From Albidovulum denitrificans (GTDB lineage Bacteria > Pseudomonadota > Alphaproteobacteria > Rhodobacterales > Rhodobacteraceae), in the NCBI RefSeq assembly GCF_002973535.1, contig NZ_PVEP01000006.1, forward strand, positions 62,001-126,000: a DNA stretch of 64,000 bases, written 5' to 3'. A model generated the notes under the pieces. That model had not been told where the DNA came from. It made no database searches and saw nothing but the letters and a program-made list of their open reading frames with translations. How positions within the stretch are numbered: the stretch's first letter is position 1; each line of letters begins with the position of its first letter. This document shows positions 26,463 to 35,623 of the stretch, piece by piece. The position numbers and the translations under genes were made by a program.

Positions 26463-27773
26463 ATGCTCGCTTCGATCCTTGGCTTTGCGGCGCTCTTCGC
26501 CCTCGTCCTGCTGCGCATCCCCATCGCTTTCGCGATGATCCTCGTCGGCACGGCCGGGTTCGCGGCGCTGAGAAACTGGCATGCAAGTCTGACGCTGACC
26601 GGCAATGCGGCCTTTGACACGGTCCTGTCCTTCACGCTGGCGGTGATCCCGCTTTTCGTCCTGATGGGCAACTTCCTGACCATCTCCGGTGTGTCGGATG
26701 CGCTCTTTTCATCGGCGCACAGGCTCTTGCACCGCTTGCGCGGGGGGCTGGCCATGTCGACGGTCGTGGCCTGCGGCGGGTTTTCCGCTGTCTGCGGATC
26801 GTCGCTGGCCACCGCCGCGACCATGTCGAAGGTCGCGATGCCGACGATGCGGAAATCGGGCTATGACGACAGCCTTGCCACCGGCTCCATCGCGGCGGGG
26901 GGGACGCTTGGCATCCTGATCCCGCCCTCGGTCGTCCTCATCATCTACGGGCTTCTGACCGAGGCCGACATCGGCAAGCTTTTTATCGCGGGCATCCTGC
27001 CGGGTCTTCTGGGCGTGGTGATGTATGTCCTTGCCGTCGCGGTCACGGTGCGCCTGCGCCCCGGCCTTGCCCCGACCGAGGCCGACAGCACACCGATGAC
27101 CGGGCATGAACTGCGCGGCGTCATCCTTGTGATCGCGCTCTTCGCGGTCATCATGATCGGGATTTACGGCGGCATCTTCAGCCCGTCCGAGGCGGCAGCC
27201 ATCGGCGCGCTGTCCTCGGCCATCATCGCGGCGACGACACCGAAGATGACGCCGGGCCGGATGCTGGGCGCCTGCACCGACGCGGCCCGGACGACGGCGA
27301 TGATCTTCGCCCTCATCATCGGCGCGCAGGTCTTTTCGAACTTCGTCAGCTATGCGGGCCTGCCCGCCGCGATCCTCGAATGGGTCACGGGGATGCAGCT
27401 TGGCCCCTATACCGTGATCTTCGCGCTGGTCGTGATCTACATCGTTCTTGGTGCGGTGCTGGAAAGCCTGTCGATGATCCTGCTGACGGTGCCTGTCTTC
27501 TACCCGCTGGTGATGTCGCTCGACTTCGGCGGTGGCTGGCTGTCGGACCCGTCGCATGTCGCGATCTGGTTCGGCATCCTCGTTGTGGTCGTGACCGAGA
27601 TCAGCCTGATCTCCCCCCCGATCGGCCTTAACGTCTTCGTGTTGCGCAGCGTGCTGACCGACGTGCCGCTGGGCACTATCTTCAAGGGTATCCTGCCGTT
27701 CTGGATCGCGGACCTTCTGCGCCTTGCCATCCTGATCGCACTGCCCGTGGTTTCCCTTCTTCTCATAGGCTGA
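26463..27773 (+). CDS. TRAP transporter large permease (DctM family)
   Basis: A 436-residue polytopic protein with the family features RIPIAFAMILVGTAGF, PLFVLMGNFLTISGVSDALF, GTLGILIPPSVVLIIYG and ISLISPPIGLNVFVL. It is the sodium-coupled transport subunit. Six bases separate it from hmgA, strongly suggesting co-expression and delivery of an aromatic acid to the homogentisate pathway. Confidence 0.92.
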   Translation: MLASILGFAALFALVLLRIPIAFAMILVGTAGFAALRNWHASLTLTGNAAFDTVLSFTLAVIPLFVLMGNFLTISGVSDALFSSAHRLLHRLRGGLAMSTVVACGGFSAVCGSSLATAATMSKVAMPTMRKSGYDDSLATGSIAAGGTLGILIPPSVVLIIYGLLTEADIGKLFIAGILPGLLGVVMYVLAVAVTVRLRPGLAPTEADSTPMTGHELRGVILVIALFAVIMIGIYGGIFSPSEAAAIGALSSAIIAATTPKMTPGRMLGACTDAARTTAMIFALIIGAQVFSNFVSYAGLPAAILEWVTGMQLGPYTVIFALVVIYIVLGAVLESLSMILLTVPVFYPLVMSLDFGGGWLSDPSHVAIWFGILVVVVTEISLISPPIGLNVFVLRSVLTDVPLGTIFKGILPFWIADLLRLAILIALPVVSLLLIG

Positions 27774-27779
27774 GGTAAC

Positions 27780-29135
27780 ATGACCGACCCCCTGAACCCG
27801 ATGACCGTCGCCCCCTCGCTCCCCGGCCCGCATCAGGGCTACATGCCGGGCTTTGGCAATGATTTTGAGACGGAGGCGCTGCCGGGCGCCCTGCCGCAGG
27901 GCATGAATTCGCCGCAGAAATGCAACTATGGGCTTTACGGCGAGCAGCTCTCCGGCACCGCCTTCACCGCGCCGAGCCATCAGAACGAACGGACCTGGTG
28001 CTACCGCATCCGGCCCTCGGTCAAGCATTCCTCGCGCTATGAGAAGATCGCGCTGCCCTATTGGCAAAGCGCGCCCCATGTCGTCGATGATGTGATCTCT
28101 CTGGGCCAATACCGCTGGGACGCGGTGCCGCACTCGGACGAAACGCTGACCTGGCTGACGGGCATGCGGACCATGACCACGGCGGGGGACGTCAACACCC
28201 AGGTGGGCATGGCCAGCCACATCTACCTGGTGACCGCGTCGATGGTGGACGAATATTTCTACTCCGCCGACAGCGAATTGCTCGTCGTCCCGCAGGAGGG
28301 GCGGCTGCGCTTCTGCACCGAGTTGGGCATCATCGACCTTGAGCCGAAGGAAATCGCCATCCTGCCGCGCGGGCTTCTCTACCGGGTGGAGCTGATCGAC
28401 GGCCCGGCGCGCGGCTTCGTCTGCGAGAACTACGGGCAGAAATTCGAACTGCCCGGCCGCGGTCCCATCGGCGCCAACTGCATGGCCAACCGCCGCGATT
28501 TCAAGACCCCCGTCGCCGCCTTCGAGGATCGCGAGGCGCCCTCAACCGTCACGATCAAGTGGTGCGGCCAGTTTCATGAAACGAAGATCGGCCACAGCCC
28601 GCTCGACGTCGTGGCATGGCACGGGAACTACGCGCCGGTGAAATATGACCTGCGCACCTATTGCCCCGTCGGCGCGATCCTGTTCGATCACCCCGACCCG
28701 TCGATCTTCACCGTCCTGACCGCGCCTTCCGGCGTGCCGGGGACCGCGAATATCGACTTTGTCCTGTTCCGTGAACGCTGGATGGTGATGGAAAACACCT
28801 TCCGCCCGCCCTGGTACCACAAGAACGTCATGTCCGAACTGATGGGCAACATCTACGGCCAGTATGACGCGAAACCGCAGGGCTTCGTGCCGGGGGGGAT
28901 GAGCCTGCACAACATGATGCTGCCCCACGGGCCAGACCGCGAGGCCTTCGACAAGGCGTCGAATACGGCGCTGAAGCCCGAAAAGCTCGACAACACCATG
29001 TCCTTCATGTTTGAAACCCGCTTCCCGCAGCACCTGACCGAATTCGCCGCGAAAGAGGCGCCGTTGCAGGACGACTACATCGACTGCTGGGAAAGCATCG
29101 AGAAAAAGTTCGACGGCACGCCGGGCAAGAAATGA
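27780..29135 (+). CDS. hmgA: Homogentisate 1,2-dioxygenase
   Basis: A 451-residue cytosolic non-heme Fe(II) dioxygenase opening homogentisate to maleylacetoacetate. The iron ligands are identifiable by family spacing: His347 (PPWYHKN), Glu353 (SELMGN) and His383 (LPHGPD). The N-terminal [20 protein letters not shown] block is diagnostic. GAGGTAAC lies upstream of the ATG. It overlaps maiA by four bases (ATGA). Central step of tyrosine/phenylacetate-derived homogentisate catabolism. Confidence 0.97.
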   Translation: MTDPLNPMTVAPSLPGPHQGYMPGFGNDFETEALPGALPQGMNSPQKCNYGLYGEQLSGTAFTAPSHQNERTWCYRIRPSVKHSSRYEKIALPYWQSAPHVVDDVISLGQYRWDAVPHSDETLTWLTGMRTMTTAGDVNTQVGMASHIYLVTASMVDEYFYSADSELLVVPQEGRLRFCTELGIIDLEPKEIAILPRGLLYRVELIDGPARGFVCENYGQKFELPGRGPIGANCMANRRDFKTPVAAFEDREAPSTVTIKWCGQFHETKIGHSPLDVVAWHGNYAPVKYDLRTYCPVGAILFDHPDPSIFTVLTAPSGVPGTANIDFVLFRERWMVMENTFRPPWYHKNVMSELMGNIYGQYDAKPQGFVPGGMSLHNMMLPHGPDREAFDKASNTALKPEKLDNTMSFMFETRFPQHLTEFAAKEAPLQDDYIDCWESIEKKFDGTPGKK

Positions 29136-29770
29136 AGCTTTACGGCTACTGGCGTTCGACGGCCGCCTACCGCGTTCGGATCGCGCTGAACCTCAAGGGG
29201 GTGCGCTACGACAACGTGGCCGTCGATCTGTCGCGCGGGGATCAGAACCGGGTGGACTACGCGGGCCTGAACCCGGCCCGTCTGGTGCCCGCGCTTGAGT
29301 TGGAGGACGGCACGGTCCTGACGCAATCGCTGGCGATCATCGACTGGCTTGAGGGACGGTATCCGACCCCCGCGCTGGTGCCTGACGATCCGCTGCTTCG
29401 CGCGCGCGTTCTGGCCATGGCGCAGGTGATCGCAAGCGACATTCATCCCATCAACAACCTGCGTGTGGTGCAGGCGCTGGGGCAGCGTTTCAACGCCACG
29501 GCGGCGCAGCGGGCAGGGTGGATGCGCCACTGGATGCGGCTCGGCCTCGACCTGCTGGAACGCGAGGTGGACCCTGCGACCGCCTTCGCCTTCACCGAGA
29601 CGCCCACCCTTGCCGACATCTGTCTTGTCGCGCAGCTTTACAACGCCCGCCGCTGGGAGATGGACCTGCGGCCCTATCCGACGCTTCTGAAGATCGACGC
29701 CGCCGCCGCGCAGATCCCCGCCTTCCGAGACGCGGCGCCCAAAGCCCAACCAGATTCCGTGTTAACCTGA
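29132..29770 (+). CDS. maiA: Maleylacetoacetate isomerase (zeta-class GST)
   Basis: A 212-residue glutathione-S-transferase-fold enzyme converting maleylacetoacetate to fumarylacetoacetate. It starts [19 protein letters not shown], the zeta-class glutathione motif in which the usual SSC is replaced by ST-A, and contains [12 protein letters not shown] and [18 protein letters not shown]. Length is normal. It is translationally coupled to hmgA and followed by fahA. Confidence 0.94.
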   Translation: MKLYGYWRSTAAYRVRIALNLKGVRYDNVAVDLSRGDQNRVDYAGLNPARLVPALELEDGTVLTQSLAIIDWLEGRYPTPALVPDDPLLRARVLAMAQVIASDIHPINNLRVVQALGQRFNATAAQRAGWMRHWMRLGLDLLEREVDPATAFAFTETPTLADICLVAQLYNARRWEMDLRPYPTLLKIDAAAAQIPAFRDAAPKAQPDSVLT

Positions 29771-29777
29771 GAAAACC

Positions 29778-31013
29778 ATGCCCCTGCTAAGATCCTGCAT
29801 CCCCTCGGCCAACGACCCGGATGGCCCCTTCCCCCTCAACAACCTGCCCTATGGCGTCTTCTCCACCGAAGACGGAGCGCGGCGCTGCGGGACGGCCATC
29901 GGGGACAGTATCCTCGACCTGACAGCGCTTGAGGCGGCGGGGCTTCTGACGGCGGCGGCGCAGCCGGTGCTGGGCGATGACGGCTGGAACGATTTCATGG
30001 CGCTTGGCCCGGATGTCTGGGACGGTTACCGCGCGAAGTTGCAGGCGATGCTGGCCGAGGGGGCCGATGCCGACCGGCTTTCGCCCTACCTTGTCCCGAT
30101 GCCTTTGACGCGGATGCACATGCCCTTTCGCGTGTCCGAATACACCGATTTCTACGCCAGCCGCCACCATGCCGAAAACGTCGGCACGATGTTTCGCGGC
30201 AAGGAAAACGCGCTGCCGCCGAACTGGCTGTCGATCCCCATCGGCTATAACGGCCGCGCCTCCTCCGTCGTCGTGTCAGGCACGCCGGTGCGCCGCCCGC
30301 GCGGGCAGGTGAAGGGGCCGGAGGACGACCTGCCGCGCTTCGCCCCCTCGGCGCGTTTTGATATCGAGCTTGAGATGGGCGCAATCGTCGGCATCCCGTC
30401 TGACGGGCCGGTTTCGGTGGCCGACGCGGACCGGATGATCTTCGGCTATGTCCTTCTGAATGATTGGTCCGCGCGCGACATTCAGGCCTGGGAATACCAA
30501 CCGCTCGGCCCGTTTCAATCGAAGGCGACGGCAACCACGATCAGCCCGTGGATCGTGACCAGGGCGGCGCTTGAGCCGTTTCGCGCCCCGACCCCGCCGC
30601 GCCTCCGCCCGCTGCTCCCCTATCTTCAGGAACCGGGGCCGATGCTCTATAATGTGGACCTTGCCGTGACCCTCGCGCCCGAAGGCCATGACGCCACCAC
30701 CATCATCCGCACCAATTACCGCGAGATGTACTATTCCGCCGCCCAGCAGCTTGCGCATCACACAAGCTGCGGCTGCCCGATGCGGACCGGCGACCTGCTC
30801 GGCTCCGGCACGATCTCGGGACCCGAGAAGGGCAGCCGGGGGTCGCTGCTGGAACTCAGCTGGGGCGGGACGGAGCCTGTGCAACTGGACGGCGGCCAGA
30901 CGCGGACCTTCCTTCAGGACGGCGACACGCTGACCCTGTCGGGCCGGGCGGTGGGTGACGGCTATGTCGTCGGCTTTGGCACCTGCACCGGACAGGTTCT
31001 GCCCGCGGAATAA
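29778..31013 (+). CDS. fahA: Fumarylacetoacetase
   Basis: A 411-residue hydrolase cleaving fumarylacetoacetate to fumarate and acetoacetate. Visible family features: N-terminal SH3-like region (NNLPYGVFS), catalytic/metal segment FRVSEYTDFYASRHHAENVG with the catalytic His, ELEMGAIVG, LNDWSARDIQAWEYQPLGPF and GSGTISGPEKGSRGSLLEL. It completes the hmgA-maiA-fahA set and converges on the next gene, 12 bases away. Confidence 0.96.
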   Translation: MPLLRSCIPSANDPDGPFPLNNLPYGVFSTEDGARRCGTAIGDSILDLTALEAAGLLTAAAQPVLGDDGWNDFMALGPDVWDGYRAKLQAMLAEGADADRLSPYLVPMPLTRMHMPFRVSEYTDFYASRHHAENVGTMFRGKENALPPNWLSIPIGYNGRASSVVVSGTPVRRPRGQVKGPEDDLPRFAPSARFDIELEMGAIVGIPSDGPVSVADADRMIFGYVLLNDWSARDIQAWEYQPLGPFQSKATATTISPWIVTRAALEPFRAPTPPRLRPLLPYLQEPGPMLYNVDLAVTLAPEGHDATTIIRTNYREMYYSAAQQLAHHTSCGCPMRTGDLLGSGTISGPEKGSRGSLLELSWGGTEPVQLDGGQTRTFLQDGDTLTLSGRAVGDGYVVGFGTCTGQVLPAE

Positions 31014-31025
31014 GGCGCCGCCCGG

Positions 31026-33284
31026 TCAGGCGGTGCGGACGATCTTTACCCGCGCCGACAGCGCATGGCGGCGCAGCGTCAGGCCCGGCTGCACAAGGCT
31101 GGCCTGACCCCAGTCGTCGCGCAGCGCCCCCTGATTGGCGGCATGGCGCGCGCTGCCGTCGGCCTGCATCCCGAAGGCGTAGGCAAGGTGCAGCCCCTCT
31201 CCCTCGGGCGCCTTGTTCAGGACCAGCCTCACCTTGCGCCCCTCGGCATGGACGGCGGTGATCCTGGGATCGTTCACCGCGCCTTCGATGGCAAAGCCAT
31301 GCGGCCCGTCCCCCAGCACCAGATCGCCGAGGGCGGAAAACTCTGCCGTCACCGTGCGGGCGGACAGGCCCGCGAACCGCATCAGCGGGCATTGCCAGCG
31401 CCGCCCCGCGCGGATCTGCGCCAGGGCGAGGTGGCAAAGCTCGTCGATGGCCAGAAGCGCCTCGGGCGTGTGGCTGGCGGGCAGGTCGGGGGACATCGCG
31501 AAGGGGTATTTCGGCGTCGCCACGATAAAGCCCAGCCGGGGATGGTCGACGGAAAGCCGCCCTTCGGCAAGGATCACGCCCGCGCGCCCGTCCTTGCGGC
31601 TGCCGGCCGATTGCGCGACGATCAGCGGCGGAAAGCTCGCCTGCCCGGTGATCGCGGTGATGTCGCGGCGCAGGCGCTGCGCCACATCGGCATAATGGGC
31701 GTCCGCCGCGCCCTCATCCGGGCCATCCGCGCCGCGCAGCGCCTCGGCCGCCAGAAGGGCCAGCGTGACCCGGTCGACGAACAGCGCCTTGTCCCAGGGC
31801 CGCAGCGCGTGGCGGGCATTTTCGATCCCCTCCAGCAGGTTCCGGTAGGGCGCGGCCTTGCCCTCGGCCTCGGCCGCCGTCAGGCCGGGGCGGTCGCCTG
31901 CCACCGCGATGATCGTCGGCAGGGCGAGACCGGCGGCGCGGTGATAGCTTTGCGCAATCGCACCCTGGGCGCGGGCGGCGCCGTCCGGGGCGTTGCCGTC
32001 CAGCGCCGGGTCGATGACGTGGTAAGGGAAGCGTTCGGGCAGGGGCCGGGGGATATTTCCGCCGCCGCCGCCGAAATGCACCGTTGCCAGCGCCAGGTCG
32101 GCGCTTTGGGGCAATACCTTGCCGCCGCGATCCTCGAACCCTTCGACGCGGCCCCCGTCAAGATCGGACATGAAGCGCAGCACGCCGGTGGGGGTTTCTT
32201 CCAGCATCCAGACATTCCCCCGCGTCCGGGGCGCGCGGGCGGGTGTGTGGCCGGGTGAAGGCTCCGGCGCTGTGGCACTATGGCTGGTCGCGGCGGTACG
32301 CGCCGGGGCAGGGGGCGGAGCGGAGGGGGCGCGTGCCTCAGGCTCCCCCTCCTTGTCGTCGCCATCCTCCCCCCAGCCCTCCGAGGCGGCGGCCTCGGCC
32401 GCGGCCTGAAGGCGGCGCTGGCGGAAGGCGGCGGTGAAGCGGGGGATCAGGCTGTCCCGGTCCCGTTCGGCCAGATACGCCTCGATATTGCGGCGGTACA
32501 GCAGCACGTCCTTGCGGTTGCGGATCATCGCCGCGAAGCCGACCGGGGTCAGCGTCCCGGCGATCGCCGCCTCCATGACCTTGCGCAGCTTCTCCATCCG
32601 GCGCAGGACGACCGCCGACTTGTGGCCAAGGCCCGGCGCGCGCAGATGGACAAGCCGGTCCTGCGGCAGGCGGGCGATATGGGCCACGTCCGGTCCGAAA
32701 AACGGATCGTAAAGGACATAGGCCTTGCCGACGCCGCCAAGCGTCGTCGCGGCATCGGCGCGCGGCAGGGTCCAGTCCCGCGCCTGACCCTTCACGAAGC
32801 GGGTTTCCCAAGGCACGATCCCGGTATCCAGCGTCGATTGCGGCGACAGCGCCACCACGGTCGCGCCCGGTGCAAGGTCGGCGAAGGCCAGCGCGGCATA
32901 GGCGCCCATGGAGGTGCCGATCAGCGCCACCCGGTCGAACCGCGCGAAAAACCCGTCCGCCGCAAGTTTCTCAAGCCGCGCGATGATCCGGGCATCGCGA
33001 TACCAGGACGGGCCACGGGAATAGACGCCAAGATGGCTCCACCCGTTCTCGCGGATCATCTTTTCGCCCCAGGGGGTGACGTCGTGATAGGGATAGCCCG
33101 CGTCGGAAAGGTTGTCGAAAGAGACGACAAGTTGCTGAGTACTGCGTTCGACGAAGGACAGCGCATGTTCGCCCAGACGCTCATAAAACCCGTCGTGCTT
33201 CCCTGCGGGGAAGATCTCGGCATACCAGTTCGGCACCCGGTCATGTTCGGCCCAAAGCTGTTCCGGGGTCGGGGTGTCGGACAC
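31026..33284 (-). CDS. Large two-domain protein: alpha/beta hydrolase plus C-terminal SGNH/esterase-like region
   Basis: A 752-residue protein of unknown role. Residues 1 to about 290 form an alpha/beta-hydrolase-like domain with a nucleophile elbow GTSMGA (Ser125), a candidate acid in YDPFFGPD and a candidate His in GLGHKSA. A Pro/Ala-rich linker follows (about 305-360). The C-terminal ~390 residues (QSYHRAAGLALPTIIAVAGD, IENARHALRPWDKALFVDRVTLAL and HTPEALLAIDELCHLAL) vaguely recall sialate-O-acetylesterase/SGNH folds, but I am unsure. GTG at 33284 has GAAGAGG upstream; an extension to 33578 is low-complexity shadow. The hydrolase domain is paralogous to the gene at 37522. No signal peptide. 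Divergent from the sulfatase-RTX gene. Confidence 0.6.
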   Translation of the reverse strand: MSDTPTPEQLWAEHDRVPNWYAEIFPAGKHDGFYERLGEHALSFVERSTQQLVVSFDNLSDAGYPYHDVTPWGEKMIRENGWSHLGVYSRGPSWYRDARIIARLEKLAADGFFARFDRVALIGTSMGAYAALAFADLAPGATVVALSPQSTLDTGIVPWETRFVKGQARDWTLPRADAATTLGGVGKAYVLYDPFFGPDVAHIARLPQDRLVHLRAPGLGHKSAVVLRRMEKLRKVMEAAIAGTLTPVGFAAMIRNRKDVLLYRRNIEAYLAERDRDSLIPRFTAAFRQRRLQAAAEAAASEGWGEDGDDKEGEPEARAPSAPPPAPARTAATSHSATAPEPSPGHTPARAPRTRGNVWMLEETPTGVLRFMSDLDGGRVEGFEDRGGKVLPQSADLALATVHFGGGGGNIPRPLPERFPYHVIDPALDGNAPDGAARAQGAIAQSYHRAAGLALPTIIAVAGDRPGLTAAEAEGKAAPYRNLLEGIENARHALRPWDKALFVDRVTLALLAAEALRGADGPDEGAADAHYADVAQRLRRDITAITGQASFPPLIVAQSAGSRKDGRAGVILAEGRLSVDHPRLGFIVATPKYPFAMSPDLPASHTPEALLAIDELCHLALAQIRAGRRWQCPLMRFAGLSARTVTAEFSALGDLVLGDGPHGFAIEGAVNDPRITAVHAEGRKVRLVLNKAPEGEGLHLAYAFGMQADGSARHAANQGALRDDWGQASLVQPGLTLRRHALSARVKIVRTA

Positions 33285-33306
33285 TGGTATGGCCTCTTCG
33301 AAAGGT

Positions 33307-33345
33307 GGGCTTTGCGCGCGAAAAGACCACAAAGCCCATGGGTTT
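33307..33345. promoter_or_regulatory. Inverted repeats in the hydrolase / sulfatase divergent promoter region
   Basis: GGGCTTTG (33307-33314) and CAAAGCCC (33330-33337) form a perfect 8-base inverted repeat, and CCCATGGG with near-symmetric flanks (AAAGCCCATGGGTTT, 33331-33345) overlaps its right arm. The 200-base gap carries both promoters; these repeats are the only obvious symmetric elements. Confidence 0.35.
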
Positions 33346-33484
33346 GGAAGCCGGTCCGGGGGGCTGGGGACAGGTTCGCGGTGCGGTGATGCAACGATGC
33401 GTCTACCCTGCGGCGATGCGGGTCTTGCCCGGCCATGGGGGAAGCCACTACTCTGCGCCGCAAGGTCCGGCAGAGGCGGTAACG

Positions 33485-35623
33485 GTGAGCAGGCGCAAGA
33501 ACATCCTTCTTCTGGGCATGGATGATGCCTTTGCCTACTGGCGTTATCGCACCGCCTTCGGGGTGGAACTGAAGGCACCGAACCTCGACCGGATTTCCGC
33601 CGTGTCGTCGGTCTTTGATGCCGCCTATTGCCAGGTGCCGGTCTGCGGCCCCTCGCGCGCCTCGGCGATGTCGGGGATGGCGCCGCATGACACCGGCGTT
33701 TTCGACAATTACACCAATATATTCGAGGTGATGACGCCGGAACAGATGTGGCAGTTCCGCCTGCGGCAGGACGGTTACTACTGTTCCACCGCCGGGAAGA
33801 TCCATCACGGCTACCGCCCGTTGCCGCCCGAGATCCACGACGTTCTCTATTCCCACCCGGCCTCGCATGTCTTCTTCGGCCCGCCCCGCAACGCGCCGCA
33901 TGTGAAGCATGGCGGCATCACCGGGGGCGCAGGCACGACCGATCCGCGTGACGATGCCAAGTATTACGATGCACGGTCGGCCAATCACGCGATCCGCTTC
34001 TTGCAGGACTATGACGGCGACGCGCCCTTTTACCGCGAGGCGGGCTTTCACCACCCGCATCTGCCCTATCGCACGCCCGACCGCTTCAAGACGATGTACG
34101 ACGTCGACGCCTTCATCCAGCCGCAGGACTGGGCGGGCGGTTTCGACCTGTCGGCCTTCACCGCCAATTTCATGCAGGAGAACATGGAGACGGCCGAGGC
34201 GGTCGACTACTGGAAGGCGTCGGTGCGCAACTACTTCTCTGCCTACAGCCATGTCGATTACCATATCGGCCGCATCTGGGACGCGCTGAAGGCGTCGCGC
34301 CATGCCGACAACACCATCGTCGTGGTCTTTTCCGATCACGGCTTCCACCTTGGCGACAAGAACCGTTTCCGCAAGTTCACCCTTTGGGAAGAGGCGACGC
34401 GGGTGCCGTTCATCGTGCATGATCCCGACCAGCCGGGGCGGGTGATCGACGATCCCGTGGCGCTGCTGGATATGGGGCCGACGGTCCTTGACTATGCCGG
34501 CGTCCGCCCGATGCGCCATTCGCCGGGCAGGTCGGTTCGCCCGCTGGTCGAAGGCGCGCGCGATCCCGACCGCGCGGTGCCGACCTTCTGGTATGGCTCT
34601 GCCTCCATCCGCAAGGGGCGCTGGCGGACGACGCTTTATCAGGACGGCAGCGCCGAGTTTCATGACGTGGTCGACGATCCCTGGCTGACCCGGAACCTCG
34701 CGGGAAGGGACGTGGCCTATGAACCGATGCGCCAGGCCCTGCATGAGACCTGCCGCGACTACGGTCTGGTGATCGTGGAGGCGGGGGAAGAGGCGACCGA
34801 GGCGGCGAGCTATTATTCGCTGCATCAGGGCGCCGCGTCCCCGGCGGAACTTCCGACGAACGGTCTGGTCACGGTGGGCGGCGTCGCGCCGGACCATGCC
34901 AGCCCCGGCTACCGGCGGCAATTCGCGACCCTTGCCGGGGATGGCACGATGGCCGTCGCGCCCGGCGTGCGGGAGTTGCTTTTCGCATCCGACGCCTCGG
35001 GCGGGGTCGAAAAGTTCGGCGTGACCTGCAACGACGAAGGCAACCGTATCGCCTTTCTCGGCGGGCATCGGCGCTTTGACCTCGATATAACCGGGGGGAT
35101 GGGAGGTGATACCATCACCGCCTCGCATGATGCGCTGTCAGTGCGGCTGGGGCCGGGGGACAATCTGGTGCATGCCGGTGTTTCGGACGGCGTGATATGG
35201 GGCGGCACCGGGGCCGATGTTATCAACTGCCATGCCGGCAACAATGAGGTGCATGGCGGCGCGGGCGACAGCACCATCACGGGCGGCACCGGCAATGACA
35301 CGATCTATTCCGGGCAGGGCGACAACCTGATCGTGACCGGGCCGGGGGACAATGCGGTCATGGTCGAGGGCGGCCGCAACCGTATCCTGTGCGGCGAGGG
35401 CAACAACCGTCTGGTCTTCCGGCGCGCCGAGCAGCCACAATATGTCGAAGGGTTCGATACCGGGGAGATCGACATCTCTGACTGGATCGGCATGGGGCCG
35501 CCGGTGCTGGCGCGCGAGGGGAACGGTGCCGCGCTGACCTGCGGGACCGAAAGGGTGATGTTTACCGATAGCGACTACGACAAGATCGAAGCGGCGATCA
35601 CCGGGGCGGAGAAATTCGCATGA
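33485..35623 (+). CDS. Type I sulfatase fused to RTX-like C-terminal repeats
   Basis: A roughly 712-residue protein. The N-terminal ~480 residues are an arylsulfatase-type domain: metal ligands in LLGMDDAF, the formylglycine motif C54-G-P-S-R58, the GFHHPHLPYRTPDRF segment and VVFSDHGFHLGDKNRF. This would hydrolyse sulfate esters after Cys54 is converted to formylglycine. After a linker, residues about 545-640 contain glycine-aspartate nonapeptide-like repeats (GGTGADVI, GGAGDSTI, GGTGNDTI), typical of calcium-binding RTX proteins exported by type I secretion. No N-terminal signal peptide is seen, which fits that route. GTG 33485 is the likely start (weak ribosome site); upstream ATGs are possible. 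It overlaps the next gene (ATGA). Confidence 0.82.
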   Translation: MSRRKNILLLGMDDAFAYWRYRTAFGVELKAPNLDRISAVSSVFDAAYCQVPVCGPSRASAMSGMAPHDTGVFDNYTNIFEVMTPEQMWQFRLRQDGYYCSTAGKIHHGYRPLPPEIHDVLYSHPASHVFFGPPRNAPHVKHGGITGGAGTTDPRDDAKYYDARSANHAIRFLQDYDGDAPFYREAGFHHPHLPYRTPDRFKTMYDVDAFIQPQDWAGGFDLSAFTANFMQENMETAEAVDYWKASVRNYFSAYSHVDYHIGRIWDALKASRHADNTIVVVFSDHGFHLGDKNRFRKFTLWEEATRVPFIVHDPDQPGRVIDDPVALLDMGPTVLDYAGVRPMRHSPGRSVRPLVEGARDPDRAVPTFWYGSASIRKGRWRTTLYQDGSAEFHDVVDDPWLTRNLAGRDVAYEPMRQALHETCRDYGLVIVEAGEEATEAASYYSLHQGAASPAELPTNGLVTVGGVAPDHASPGYRRQFATLAGDGTMAVAPGVRELLFASDASGGVEKFGVTCNDEGNRIAFLGGHRRFDLDITGGMGGDTITASHDALSVRLGPGDNLVHAGVSDGVIWGGTGADVINCHAGNNEVHGGAGDSTITGGTGNDTIYSGQGDNLIVTGPGDNAVMVEGGRNRILCGEGNNRLVFRRAEQPQYVEGFDTGEIDISDWIGMGPPVLAREGNGAALTCGTERVMFTDSDYDKIEAAITGAEKFA

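Noticed and set aside
26709-28220. Minus-strand open frame of about 503 codons
   Set aside because: It is antisense to dctM and hmgA; composition (His/Asp/Arg-rich) is typical of antisense frames.
31026-33578. 850-codon version of the two-domain hydrolase
   Set aside because: The first ~98 codons are Pro/Arg-rich, overlap the divergent promoter and sulfatase start, and have no homology to the paralogue.
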